Below, one piece after another: positions 24,701 to 33,273 of a stretch of DNA of 64,000 nucleotides (position 1 is the first letter of the stretch; the number at the start of each line of letters is the position of its first letter). Position numbers and translations under genes: made by a program. The notes under the pieces were generated by a model that worked only from the letters and a program-made list of their open reading frames with translations, was not told where the DNA came from and searched no databases. The DNA comes from DATGUP01 sp035301265. Lineage in GTDB: Bacteria > Bacillota > Bacilli > Bacillales > Amphibacillaceae. Where the stretch lies: contig DATGUP010000021.1 in the NCBI GenBank assembly GCA_035301265.1, positions 35,040-99,039 of the forward strand, written 5' to 3'.

Positions 24701-25440
24701 TATGGCCCGTCACTCTCCAGCGCGATCGATTGAGCCAAGTTTATTTCATCATTGATAGCGGCAAATTCGCTTTGCACTTCTCGCTTGACGATATCGAGCC
24801 AATCGAGATCATTTTCCCGCCAGTCTTCATCGATCTCGTAAGTTGCAACAAGTCGGTTAAGCCAAGCTTCAGGCTGCGGATTTTGCATAGCAAATGTATA
24901 TAGATCAAGAATGAGATTTTCTACATCGACATCGCTGCGGTCGCTGGAAAAGCGATCGACAACAGCAAAGAAGCGGGCTTGCTCTTCGCCATCTTTTCCA
25001 TACCATTCTTCAAATAACTCGTCGATGACGTCTTGTTTCAACAAGTCGGCTTCCATATCATCAGCAATGCGGAATGACGGATCGATATCAAGCAGATAAG
25101 CGTACTGTCTCACAACATCAAGACAAAAAGCGTGCAACGTTGAAATCGGCGCCTGCTGCAACAAGGATAGCTGCTTTTTCAAATGGTGAGAAGACGGATT
25201 TTCTGCCAGCGCCGCCTCGAGCGCTTCACCGATGCGGTTTTTCATCTCCTGAGCTGCTGCATTGGTAAAGGTAACCACAAGAAGCGAGTCAATATCAACC
25301 GGATCTGTTGTCCGTGTCACTTTTTGAATGATCCGTTCAACAAGCACAGCTGTCTTGCCTGATCCAGCCGCTGCTGCCACAAGAACGTCACCGCCATCGG
25401 TGTAAATGGCCTGTTCTTGTTCTTTTGTCCACTGAACCAT
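21733..25440 (-). CDS. addA: ATP-dependent helicase/nuclease subunit A, AddA
   Basis: This 1235-residue UvrD-like helicase plus nuclease is the Gram-positive counterpart of RecB. Walker A is A-A-A-G-S-G-K-T-A-V-L (about 22-32). Walker B is I-L-V-D-E-Y-Q-D-T-N. Helicase motif VI-type R-V-M-T-I-H-K-S-K-G-L-E-F-P is in the middle. The C-terminal nuclease has W-I-L-L-D-Y-K-T-D with its catalytic Asp and Lys. With AddB it resects double-strand breaks to a Chi site for RecA. The ATG follows the addB stop directly. Confidence 0.97.
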   Translation of the reverse strand: MVQWTKEQEQAIYTDGGDVLVAAAAGSGKTAVLVERIIQKVTRTTDPVDIDSLLVVTFTNAAAQEMKNRIGEALEAALAENPSSHHLKKQLSLLQQAPISTLHAFCLDVVRQYAYLLDIDPSFRIADDMEADLLKQDVIDELFEEWYGKDGEEQARFFAVVDRFSSDRSDVDVENLILDLYTFAMQNPQPEAWLNRLVATYEIDEDWRENDLDWLDIVKREVQSEFAAINDEINLAQSIALESDGPYHYAEAIEADRAMLEQARQLDSWDELQAYMVQSSFAKLSRKRVDCNEDKKEKVKQVRDSYKKRWNDMKDAWFRRDLASHIRDMRELAPVIRQLAELVKEFKARFTKKKNENGVVDFSDLEHYCLQLLAADYNEEGKLQPSRVARQFQKQFSEILVDEYQDTNLVQETILSLISDQTGAGNRFMVGDVKQSIYRFRHAEPFLFLKKYNRFATDEAAGTRIDLASNFRSRKDVLHGANYLFRQIFDEHVGEITYDAQAELIYGNTLYEQWPHPEPEPELLIIDCEDSEEAGYEQAEDEEDYKDLEKAQLEARAYAEKIKQWIQKPLQVVDKATNTQRDIQYRDIVILLRSMAWAPTIVDELKKQGIPVYAELSTGYFDAIEVKIMLNMLKIIDNPRQDIPLASVLRSPIVGLDEEDLAKIRLANRRGTYYEALVSFQKQATGKAYEKVNRFMEQLERFRLASRQGALSELIWQIYRETGYYDFVGGMPGGRQRQANLRALYDRARGYETTAFRGLFRFLRFIERMEERGDDLGAARALSEQEDVVRVMTIHKSKGLEFPVVILGGMDKPFNLTDLRQRYLLHKDLGFAVKYIDPVKRITYPTLFYHAIRQEKKRELLAEEMRVLYVATTRAKEKLVMIGTVASFAKKQDNWQSLLNHEEWVLPAHYRLASKSYLDWVGPALIRHQTAETLRREAIGDDVLEEIRLDPSKWRVSIVHASAYTNLEEASMKTDANLKRAITDWKPLDLEQSETTAFVDKRLSYVYPYREAAVSRAKQSVTEIKRQYDIKDEYSADQLVQPFKAPIVTRPNFMQKEKTISTAEKGTIMHTVMQHIPIVKPLEEREIIEFVDSLITRDILTKQQAEAVDVKAIAEFFATDIAQKMMQAPYVYRELPFSLSLNASDVYASWQSDIEEKVLVQGVIDCVIPKNDGWILLDYKTDTIAGDVNEATRANLRKRYEVQLRLYKQAIEQIWQEPVKEAYLYFFSKQLVLKV

Positions 25441-28400
25441 CTACATCCCCCTCTCTTTCTTAAGTCGTTCCACGACCTCGTCATCTTTTAACGGCGCTAG
25501 TTTGCGGTATTGATTATCCGGTAAAGTCGGATCAAACTGACAAACCGACAAAAATGGGCAAAAAGAACACGGCGTATTCTGATTATGCCAGTACGGATTC
25601 AAGTTAATCCCGCCTGATGTTATATCAATCCCTGCCTGTTTGATTAGGTGATGAACGTGGGTGCGTAAAGCAGTGAATGTATTGTTATCAGCGATTTTTG
25701 AATGTCTGTAAAAGCCGCCATTTTTCTTAATCCCAGCCGGGACAATCCGACTTGATCCCGCATCAAGCGATGTATCCATCATGCGGATAATTTCCTCATC
25801 GGACAGAAGCAATCCTTGCATTTTATATTTTTTAAAAATTTCCTCTGCCAACTGTTCGTCTTGCAATTGTTCTTTTCCGGAAATCATCGGATTGTGCACA
25901 TGGAAGTAAAGCACCCCAGCCGGTGTTGCTTGTGTACCGAGCCACTGCTCAGAATACATGAGGACAACATCGAGGTAAGCAAGCATTTGTAAAGCAATGC
26001 CGTAGTACACTTCAACAAGATTCAATCCTATAGCACTTGATTTATAATCGATAATCCGCAAGAACAAGTCATCGCCATCCTCCGCTTTGTCCACACGATC
26101 GATCCGCCCGCGCAACATAAGCTCAAAACCATTATTAAGCGGCAAACGCAGAGGGGGCAACGTATCTTTTTTACTCGGGCCAAAGCCGAGTTCTAGTCCT
26201 ACCGGAGAAAATTTGCTCCGCCGTGCCTGTTCACTCAATATATATGTGGCGCGTGCAATCACTTCCTGGAGTTTTTTCTGAATGTATCGGTACCGGTTAG
26301 AACTGTGCAATATCTGGTGTTGTAAAATCGGTGCTAAATCGGCCATCGCTTTTGCAGCATAGTCAGATGTTTCATGAGCATTCAATTGAGAAAAATCTTT
26401 ACCTTCCTTTTGAATTGTTTCGGTAATTTTTTTCAATGCTTCGTGAAAGAGCTGGCCGATATCCGGGGCATCGAGCTTGTAAATCTTACGTTCCTCTAGC
26501 CCGAGACTATATTTGGCAAAATGCTGGTAGGAGCAGCTGTAATATGATTCGAGTCGAGAGACGCTCGCTTGGATTTCTTTTGGATAGAGCTGGGCGGTTG
26601 TTTGTTTTGATAAATTTTTAGGCTTATTTTCGTAATACAAACTTTGCACAATCGTATGCGTCGTATCATGCTTCGGCTGGTTGGTGATATACCAATTGAG
26701 GACGTGCCACCAAACGTCCTTAATCGGATAGCCTTTCAAATAGCGAGCGAGTTGTGCGGTCAGCGCTCCCCTTGTTTTAGCCGGTGTTGTGATAAAACGG
26801 TCTGCTTCCAGCAACTCATCCGGATCTTGCAGCAACAGGTGGTTCTTCGTTTGTGGGAAAAGATCCTCGATACGCTTGATAAGCGGCGACGGTGTTTTGG
26901 CTCGGCCTTCTTCGTCACTCAGCGGGTAGCTGACCCACAAACGGTCGCTCGCTGACGTGAACACAGTATACATGTTGAACCGATCATCTAGAAGTCGGCG
27001 CTCTGTGCTTTCTGCTAATTGCAGACCAGCCTCGGCGAGCAACTCGCGCTCTCTCTCATTAATCATTCCATCGGCAGGCGGCTTCATCGGCCAAACGCCT
27101 TCATTGACTCCGAGCAAAAAGGCGCACTTTACGTCGCTCACCCGAGAGCGATCCACTGTCCCGACAATGACGTGATCGAGCGTCGGCGGAACATGTGCAT
27201 ATGTTAAAGCATCAAACCCTGCCTCGAGCATCGTTCGAAACGTAGATAGCCCTATCGATTCCTCCCCGGTAATTTCAACCATCTCATCTAAAAGTTGGAC
27301 GACGGCGTTCCATACTTGCTCCTGTTCGCGCCCTTTTTCAATCTGACCTTTTTCATCGTAAAAGGCACGCATTGCCTCCAAGCGGTTCGGGACATCGAGA
27401 TGCTCTAAAAGCAAATAAACTTGCTCGCAATGTTCACGAACCGTCGTCGCTTGACGAATTTGCCGATCAAAATCGCCAAGTGCTTTTGCTACTTGTCGTC
27501 GATAAGCATTGATTCGTTGTTGTATCTGTTTTTCTGTATCGGTTTGAGCCGTATCAGCAAACCCGCGAAAACGCTGGAAAACCCATTCCTCATCCTCAAG
27601 CCAACGATTTCTTGAACGAATGCCATATTCGAGTACATAATTTTCCAGTTCGTCAATCGCATCGTCTGTCAGCGGATACGCACTATCAGTTGGCGGGATA
27701 AACCCGGTTTTAAGAACGCGAAAAATGGCATCATAACGCCAGTTACCCTCAACAACTTCCAATGCAGAACGAATGAGTTCAATGAGCGGATGGTGATGCA
27801 TCGGTCGCTTTTCATCGATAAACACCGGGATGGCGTAATCATTGAAAATCGTCTCAATCAGATCATGATAAACTTCGGTTTCACGAATAAAGACAGCTAT
27901 ATCGCGAAAACGGTAGTTCTCATCGCGGACAAGACGGATGATTTCTTGCGCCGCCCCTTCCACTTCAGCTCGCGGATGGACTGCTTCTGCTATCGTCATC
28001 GGTACATCGCCGGAAAACGCCGGAGCCGGCCGTACGTCAAAATAATGTTCCAAATGACAGAACGCAGGCCTGTTCTGAAATCGGCCGTTTGTTGAATCGA
28101 GAACTATGTTTCCTTCGATGGCGATGCCGTTTTCCCGCGCCAACGCTCGGACATTGTGATACGTCTCTTTCGTCTGGTAGAACAAATCTAGCTCGGATGG
28201 TTCACCGTTGGCCAATTCATCCAATGTAAGCGCGATTGTTATGCGTCGGCATCTTTTCATCAATTCTTCTATGACGAACAATTCTTGGGGCGATAAGTGG
28301 TGGAATCCATCAATGTAGATATCTGCCCCATCGAGAAGTGAGGACTCGCGCACCTTTTCCCCGAGCAATTGCAACTGATCCTCACGATCAATATATTTAT

Positions 28401-28938
28401 GTTGCAGAGCCTGTATCAGCCTTTCATAAATCCGTGTTAAATCATATAACTTATGAATAAGCGCCGTCTCTTCAACGTGTTTATGTACAAAACGATCCAT
28501 CTTATGCGTTTGCCGTCTAAGCATCTCCGGTGTAATCCGGTAGCGTTTGAACTCAGTCACTACAGCTTCCAACTGTGCGAGAAACCCTTGTTTGTCCATT
28601 GCTTTTTGAAAGACAAGCCAGTCATCTCGACTCTCTTCCATGATTTTTCGAAGCATCATTTGCACGCCGACGGAGCTAATGAACGGTTTCGTTCCTCCAC
28701 CGGTTTCTTGCAATACACGCCAGGCGAGTCGTGAGAAGCTGACGACTTGTGCACGGATGCTCCCTTGCAAATCCTCCTGATGGAAAAGAGCACGCTCTTG
28801 TTGAAAGCTCATTTGATCAGGCACAATGTAAAAAATCGGCGCTCCGCGTGGCTCTGTTAAGACGTTTTGTTTAATATCATCGCGTATCCAACTGCTTTTT
28901 CCCGTACCAGAACGGCCGAGAAGAAACCGAATTCCCAT
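25441..28938 (-). CDS. addB: ATP-dependent helicase/nuclease subunit B, AddB
   Basis: ATG 28938 gives 1165 residues beginning M-G-I-R-F-L-L-G-R-S-G-T-G-K-S, which matches the usual AddB start; a longer frame from 28962 adds eight residues. The C-terminal nuclease domain keeps the four cysteines of the Fe-S cluster: one in Y-Y-S-C-S-Y-Q-H-F and three in P-C-S-F-C-P-F-L-S-V-C-Q-F. The nuclease motif is L-R-I-I-D-Y-K-S-S. It forms the AddAB break-repair complex with the next gene. The addB-addA order is standard for Bacillus. Confidence 0.96.
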   Translation of the reverse strand: MGIRFLLGRSGTGKSSWIRDDIKQNVLTEPRGAPIFYIVPDQMSFQQERALFHQEDLQGSIRAQVVSFSRLAWRVLQETGGGTKPFISSVGVQMMLRKIMEESRDDWLVFQKAMDKQGFLAQLEAVVTEFKRYRITPEMLRRQTHKMDRFVHKHVEETALIHKLYDLTRIYERLIQALQHKYIDREDQLQLLGEKVRESSLLDGADIYIDGFHHLSPQELFVIEELMKRCRRITIALTLDELANGEPSELDLFYQTKETYHNVRALARENGIAIEGNIVLDSTNGRFQNRPAFCHLEHYFDVRPAPAFSGDVPMTIAEAVHPRAEVEGAAQEIIRLVRDENYRFRDIAVFIRETEVYHDLIETIFNDYAIPVFIDEKRPMHHHPLIELIRSALEVVEGNWRYDAIFRVLKTGFIPPTDSAYPLTDDAIDELENYVLEYGIRSRNRWLEDEEWVFQRFRGFADTAQTDTEKQIQQRINAYRRQVAKALGDFDRQIRQATTVREHCEQVYLLLEHLDVPNRLEAMRAFYDEKGQIEKGREQEQVWNAVVQLLDEMVEITGEESIGLSTFRTMLEAGFDALTYAHVPPTLDHVIVGTVDRSRVSDVKCAFLLGVNEGVWPMKPPADGMINERERELLAEAGLQLAESTERRLLDDRFNMYTVFTSASDRLWVSYPLSDEEGRAKTPSPLIKRIEDLFPQTKNHLLLQDPDELLEADRFITTPAKTRGALTAQLARYLKGYPIKDVWWHVLNWYITNQPKHDTTHTIVQSLYYENKPKNLSKQTTAQLYPKEIQASVSRLESYYSCSYQHFAKYSLGLEERKIYKLDAPDIGQLFHEALKKITETIQKEGKDFSQLNAHETSDYAAKAMADLAPILQHQILHSSNRYRYIQKKLQEVIARATYILSEQARRSKFSPVGLELGFGPSKKDTLPPLRLPLNNGFELMLRGRIDRVDKAEDGDDLFLRIIDYKSSAIGLNLVEVYYGIALQMLAYLDVVLMYSEQWLGTQATPAGVLYFHVHNPMISGKEQLQDEQLAEEIFKKYKMQGLLLSDEEIIRMMDTSLDAGSSRIVPAGIKKNGGFYRHSKIADNNTFTALRTHVHHLIKQAGIDITSGGINLNPYWHNQNTPCSFCPFLSVCQFDPTLPDNQYRKLAPLKDDEVVERLKKERGM

Positions 28939-28970
28939 GTTGATCCCCACTTTCGCAATCATATATGAAA

Positions 28971-28996
28971 CACCGGCGCACAGTGCGCAGCCGGTG
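28971..28996 (-). terminator. Hairpin between the VTT-domain gene and addB
   Basis: CACCGGC (28971-28977) and GCCGGTG (28990-28996) pair around a GC-rich 12-nt loop. The T stretch on the minus-strand side is short (TTTCAT), so termination may be partial. Confidence 0.5.
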
Positions 28997-29094
28997 ATGT
29001 ATTCAAATGAAGCTTTTATTCTATTTTAGCAAAGGTGAATCGTTTAACATAGTGATTTATTTTATTGAAAACCATGCAAGCATCCCACATTCCC

Positions 29095-29739
29095 CTATGT
29101 ATCATCGTCGAACTCAGGTTTTTTCAAAACAGCTTTTTTCTGCAACCGCTTTTCTAAGTACTTGCCAAAAATCCAAAACAAAAAAATACATATCCCCACA
29201 ACAATCGTCTTCACCGGATGTTTAGCAAACGAGAAAATGCTTGAGCCGACGTAAGCAATCGAAAAAATCATCACCGATTTGCCTAAAAAGGCAGCAAGTA
29301 CAAACTGATACGTACTGATTTTTGACAGTGCTGATACGACATGAATCACCGAAGACGGCGAGAATGGAAAACACATTAATAGAAACAGCACCCCAAACCC
29401 GTGCCGTTCCAACCATTCAGTTACCATCTTCACCTGCTTGTTTTTTCGTATCGCTTTAAACATTCGCTTGTCCCCGAGTTTGCGGACGAACAAAAAGACA
29501 CAAATCCCCCCGGATGTCGCACCAATCCATGACCATAAAAATCCTTTTACAAGTCCGTACGCAGCGCCATTAGCCATAACAAATACGATCAAAGGCAAAA
29601 ATGGCAGAAAGGATTCAACAAATGGCAATAAAATCCCCGGCAACGGCCCCAGACTTTCATATTCATTCAGTAGCTGCATAATGTAATCGACGAGTTTATC
29701 GTTTTCATACATGAGTTTTAGATCGTTCACAAAGTCCAT
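29095..29739 (-). CDS. TVP38/TMEM64 (VTT/DedA-like) membrane protein
   Basis: The protein has 214 residues and five or six hydrophobic segments. The VTT domain motifs are P-L-P-G-I-L-L-P-F-V-E-S-F-L-P near 32-46, a G-A-x-x-G-G-I segment, and P-F-S-P-S-S-V-I-H-V-V-S-A-L near 123-137. Such proteins are lipid scramblase or transporter candidates; an exact role is not established. B. subtilis has a TVP38 gene (yhjE) in the same neighbourhood as addBA and yhjD. Confidence 0.85.
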   Translation of the reverse strand: MDFVNDLKLMYENDKLVDYIMQLLNEYESLGPLPGILLPFVESFLPFLPLIVFVMANGAAYGLVKGFLWSWIGATSGGICVFLFVRKLGDKRMFKAIRKNKQVKMVTEWLERHGFGVLFLLMCFPFSPSSVIHVVSALSKISTYQFVLAAFLGKSVMIFSIAYVGSSIFSFAKHPVKTIVVGICIFLFWIFGKYLEKRLQKKAVLKKPEFDDDT

Positions 29740-29904
29740 TGCAAAGACTCCTCTTCCATTGTATACACGTTTTCATCAACACTATTAGCTTACCCCTTCT
29801 TTTCACTTTCCAAAAATTTCTCGCATCCAAATGGTTTATTTTTTTCTATTTTATCATATAATGAATACAGAACTGATGTTCGATTGTTATGGAGGAGGAG
29901 TTAT

Positions 29905-30297
29905 ATGCGCTATCTTAGTGAAGACGAATTAAAATTAGCAACGCGGTTTCTTTTCCTTTCAATGGCGATCATCGTCATGGAAAAAGATATTCAACACATC
30001 CAGAGGGGAGCGTTTAAAATTAAAGAGCCGTACACTGAGCTGCTGGGGAAAATGATTACCGAGGCAAAAAACGAACGTAGAGATTTGCGAAAAGCCATGG
30101 CAGACCGAAAAATCCAAGTTGTCTCGCTCGATAAAAACGACACCTTTTCATCTTACCTTTTCGTATGCCAACGGCGGGAAGAACAACGGAACTACTTTAA
30201 TCCCGCTATCCGGAAAAAAGTTGAGGCGATCATCCGAGAACTTATGCAAAAGGTTCTTCAGTCACATCGACGCTATACTGCTTCCGCAAACTCCTGA
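29905..30297 (+). CDS. YhjD-like protein of unknown function
   Basis: The protein has 130 residues from ATG 29905 behind GGAGGAGGAG. It reads R-F-L-F-L-S-M-A-I-I-V-M-E-K-D-I near the start, then F-K-I-K-E-P-Y near 45 and Y-F-N-P-A-I-R-K-K-V near 104. This is the pattern of B. subtilis YhjD as I remember it. It is soluble and mostly helical. Its last 56 bp overlap the end of comK on the opposite strand. Confidence 0.7.
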   Translation: MRYLSEDELKLATRFLFLSMAIIVMEKDIQHIQRGAFKIKEPYTELLGKMITEAKNERRDLRKAMADRKIQVVSLDKNDTFSSYLFVCQRREEQRNYFNPAIRKKVEAIIRELMQKVLQSHRRYTASANS

Positions 30298-30766
30298 TCC
30301 GATTGTCGAGCAAATAGCGGAACTGAGCCGTCCGTTGAATCTGGTTCATGATCGAACCGAAAGATACGTCTAAAACAATGTGCCGACCATTTTTAAAAAT
30401 AATCTCGGTGCATTTGTTTTCGCCTTTTTTAACTTGATCAATATGAGAATGAGCGATCCATGAACAGTTGGGATGATTCGGTGAACGCGTCGGAAAGAAA
30501 TACATGCCGCTGATCGGATCGATAGAGATCGGCGCTTTATGCGTAATTCCACAAATGTTTCGAGTCCCATCTTGTCTGCCGCGAAGGCTAGCGCCGAAGA
30601 AGCGACAGGCAGAATCGATCAGCTTGCTCGGGGTGCGGTCAACAACATACTCTTCCTGTTCTTCCATAATGCGTGTATGTGTCCCCCCGTATCGATTACG
30701 CTGCGCTATAACAGCCATTGTTAGAGGTGTGATTTCATGTGAAGATTCATAAAAATATTCGATCAT
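30242..30766 (-). CDS. comK: Competence transcription factor ComK
   Basis: ATG 30766 gives 174 residues, slightly shorter than B. subtilis ComK; AAAGGA lies about 11 nt upstream. The family signature G-I-T-H-K-A-P-I-S-I-D-P is exact. D-S-A-C-R-F-F-G-A-S, D-V-S-F-G-S and R-T-A-Q-F-R-Y-L-L also match. ComK activates DNA-uptake genes at AT-boxes (A4-N5-T4). One such box lies upstream at 30849-30861 and may mediate autoactivation. The gene ends inside the yhjD-like gene. Confidence 0.92.
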   Translation of the reverse strand: MIEYFYESSHEITPLTMAVIAQRNRYGGTHTRIMEEQEEYVVDRTPSKLIDSACRFFGASLRGRQDGTRNICGITHKAPISIDPISGMYFFPTRSPNHPNCSWIAHSHIDQVKKGENKCTEIIFKNGRHIVLDVSFGSIMNQIQRTAQFRYLLDNRIRSLRKQYSVDVTEEPFA

Positions 30767-30848
30767 TTTTCTATCATTCCTTTCTAGCGGAAAGGAAAAG
30801 AAGAGGTTATTTATTAATTTAACAAATTTCTGAACTAAATGAAAGGGG

Positions 30849-30861
30849 AAAATAATTTTTT
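30849..30861 (-). promoter_or_regulatory. Candidate ComK AT-box upstream of comK
   Basis: AAAA-TAATT-TTTT is one exact A4-N5-T4 half of a K-box, 83 bp before ATG 30766. A K-box needs two such boxes, and I see only weak candidates for the second, so this stays tentative. Confidence 0.35.
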
Positions 30862-31013
30862 CATGATCGAATAAAGCCATATGATATGCAAACCTCAAGA
30901 TTTTATCTCTATAATCGGTTTGAATCATTTGTTACACCTGTTCAGACTTTAAATCTCCATCAGAACAACATGCGTTATATCGTGCACAATGCTAAAACAA
31001 GCACAAGCGCTTC

Positions 31014-31053
31014 GAAAAATAAAACAGCTTGCTCGATCGTCACGAACAAGCTG
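31014..31053 (-). terminator. Terminator after lplJ
   Basis: On the minus strand CAGCTTG-TTCG pairs with CGAG-CAAGCTG and is followed by TTTTATTTTT. Confidence 0.85.
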
Positions 31054-31060
31054 CCCTTGA

Positions 31061-32056
31061 TTAATAAATTAACTGGATTAAATCGTCTTTCGTAATCTTA
31101 CCTAAATAATATGACACATCGACATCTTCCAAAGCTTCTTCAAGCGCTTTTTTCTCATGGCGGATGCCTGTTAGCTTGTCCTCAAGTACACTAACGTCAC
31201 CTAGTCCGAAAAAGTCCCCGTAGATTTTACAGTTTTTAATAACACCTTTTTTCACATCCAGGCGCACATCAAGCAGACCGGAAGCAAATTTATGAGATGC
31301 TTTCACATTGAAGGATGGCGATTTGCCGTAGTTCCAATCCCACTGTTGATAACGTTCCGCAGAAATTTTATGGACATTAGCCCAATCCGCATCTGTCAGT
31401 TCATAGCGCGGAACATCCGCTACATCATCTACATCGAAAATATAGCGTAAAAGCAATGCTTTGAATTCATCCATGGAAATTTTTTCATCGAGAAATTCGG
31501 AAATATTCGCCACTCGGCTGCGAATCGACTTAATGCCTTTGGAGGTAATTTTTTCCTTATTCACATTCAGTGCAGCAACAACGTTTTCAATTTCCGAATC
31601 GAGCATCAACGTCCCGTGGCTGAACATACGGCCTTTAGTAGAAAATTGGGCGTTACCAGAAATTTTCCGTCCATCAACGACCAAATCATTGCGTCCTTCT
31701 AGTTTGGCTGGAACGCCGAGTTTATTCAATGCATCGACAACAGGCTGTGTGAATTTAGCAAAGTTATGGAAACTCTCCCCGTCATCTTTTGTAATAAAAC
31801 TGAAATTCAAGTTCCCTTCATCGTGATAGACAGCACCGCCTCCCGATAAGCGGCGAACGACTTTAATGTTGTTTTCTTCTACATAATTGGTATTGATTTC
31901 CTCAACGGTATTCTGATTTCGGCCGATGATGATCGATGGCTGATTCACGTAAAATAATAAAAACGTATCCTTTTTACCAAAATTCTGTAAAATGTATTCT
32001 TCCAATGCCAAGTTGACCATTGGATCTGTGATACCATGATTGTCTATAAATTTCAT
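31061..32056 (-). CDS. lplJ: Lipoate-protein ligase LplJ
   Basis: The 331-residue enzyme activates free lipoate with ATP and attaches it to lipoyl domains. The catalytic core has G-R-N-Q-N-T-V-E-E-I, then R-R-L-S-G-G-G-A-V-Y-H-D (the lipoyl-AMP loop, about 69-80), N-L-N-F-S-F and G-R-K-I-S-G-N-A-Q with the conserved lysine. The C-terminal LplA-C domain (from about 245) is present, so this is a full ligase and not an octanoyltransferase. B. subtilis LplJ has the same length and also neighbours yhfI. Confidence 0.93.
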   Translation of the reverse strand: MKFIDNHGITDPMVNLALEEYILQNFGKKDTFLLFYVNQPSIIIGRNQNTVEEINTNYVEENNIKVVRRLSGGGAVYHDEGNLNFSFITKDDGESFHNFAKFTQPVVDALNKLGVPAKLEGRNDLVVDGRKISGNAQFSTKGRMFSHGTLMLDSEIENVVAALNVNKEKITSKGIKSIRSRVANISEFLDEKISMDEFKALLLRYIFDVDDVADVPRYELTDADWANVHKISAERYQQWDWNYGKSPSFNVKASHKFASGLLDVRLDVKKGVIKNCKIYGDFFGLGDVSVLEDKLTGIRHEKKALEEALEDVDVSYYLGKITKDDLIQLIY

Positions 32057-32175
32057 AATACGACCTCCACTTTTTACTCTATATCTATATTAATAAAATC
32101 ATAGCGGCATCGCAACTCGAAATATCTCCCTGTTCGACAAAATGCACAAAATAAAGAAGATCAACAATCATTCTG

Positions 32176-32904
32176 TTACTCCCAAACGAGTCCTTCTTCA
32201 GCAAGCAAAATGTTTTCGGAAAAATATTTTCCTGCTTCGACCACTAAATCCGCTCGGTTTCCGTACTGCGGTAAATGACTCAACAACAATGCTTCAACCC
32301 CTGCTTTTGCCGCGATGATCGCTCCCTCTGCACTCGTCATATGTCCTGCCTGCGATCCGTCTTGCCCTTCATAAAAATTACAATCTGTAACGAGAAGATC
32401 GGCTTTTCTGGCAAAGTCAATCCATGCATCGCAATAAGCGGTATCAGCCGTATACACAATCGTCTTTTCCCCGTCTGATATGCGCATCCCGTAGCACGGA
32501 ACCGGATGCTTCGTTTTCATAAACCGAATGGAAAACGGACCGACCTCCAACACCTGGTTCGGATCATAAGCAATGCCTTTCGTATAGTCATGGGTCAGTG
32601 CATAAAACCCTGCCTGATCCTCTGCATGGCCGTATATCGGCAAAACCGTATCCTCTCCTGTGATATATGACTGGACGAGACGTGCATATTGCAATACACC
32701 GATGTCTGCGACATGGTCGTGATGGTAATGCGACACAATTACCGCATCAATAGCTTGAACATGTATATATTTTTGCAATCGTGATAATGCCCCGCTTCCA
32801 ACATCGATTAACAAATGGAAACCATCTTTCTCTAGCAAATAAGCCGATGTCGCACCCCCGGGCGCTGGATAACCACCCCAACAACCAATCACCGTTAACT
32901 TCAT
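32176..32904 (-). CDS. Metallo-beta-lactamase-fold hydrolase, YhfI-like
   Basis: ATG 32904 has GGAGTG 8 nt upstream and gives 242 residues. The metal motif is S-H-Y-H-H-D-H-V-A-D (about 62-71). Further ligands are the aspartates of D-T-A-Y and T-D-C-N-F and histidines in G-H-M-T and S-H-L. The type resembles RNase Z or phosphodiesterase-like proteins, but the RNase Z exosite arm is absent. The substrate is unknown. The order yhfH-yhfI-lplJ matches B. subtilis. Confidence 0.85.
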   Translation of the reverse strand: MKLTVIGCWGGYPAPGGATSAYLLEKDGFHLLIDVGSGALSRLQKYIHVQAIDAVIVSHYHHDHVADIGVLQYARLVQSYITGEDTVLPIYGHAEDQAGFYALTHDYTKGIAYDPNQVLEVGPFSIRFMKTKHPVPCYGMRISDGEKTIVYTADTAYCDAWIDFARKADLLVTDCNFYEGQDGSQAGHMTSAEGAIIAAKAGVEALLLSHLPQYGNRADLVVEAGKYFSENILLAEEGLVWE

Positions 32905-33006
32905 AATGATCACTCCTATATTTCATAAATTGTTATAACACAGAATTGACTGTTTACATACTGTTATATTACAATAGTTTTACAACGAATGAGGAGGTAT
33001 GTCTTC

Positions 33007-33132
33007 ATGATAAATGTTCTAAAATTTTTTCGAAACCTGCCTGAAAAAAGATGTTATGCCTGTGGTGACATCATTTACGAACAAGCGGAATGTTACAGCA
33101 ACCTATGCAATGAATGCAATAAACCGACATGA
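33007..33132 (+). CDS. YhfH-family zinc-ribbon-like microprotein
   Basis: This 41-residue protein starts at ATG 33007 behind GGAGG. It reads F-F-R-N-L-P-E-K-R-C-Y-A-C-G-D-I-I-Y-E, with a further cysteine in A-E-C-Y-S-N and a C-N-E-C-N end. Two C-x2-C pairs suggest a single structural zinc. The start K-F-F-R-N-L-P and the neighbour yhfI identify the YhfH family, whose function is unknown. It is too short for most gene finders. Confidence 0.75.
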   Translation: MINVLKFFRNLPEKRCYACGDIIYEQAECYSNLCNECNKPT

Positions 33133-33149
33133 AAGAACTGTCTTATAAC

Positions 33150-33182
33150 AGGTCCCTAAATGTATAAGGGGCCTTTATTTTT
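33150..33182 (+). terminator. Terminator after the YhfH-like gene
   Basis: AGGTCCC and GGGGCCT (one G-T) pair across an 11-nt loop, followed by TTATTTTT. Confidence 0.75.
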
Positions 33183-33273
33183 CTTAAAATTGTCTGAAAT
33201 CGTATCATTCTTTCCTATTTTATTTTATACTACTTATAAGAGATCGAAAACCATACAGGAAAGGAGATTTGTT

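Noticed and set aside
30767..31013. A full ComK K-box upstream of comK
   Set aside because: Only one exact A4-N5-T4 box was found; the second half-site is not convincing, so only a single AT-box is listed.
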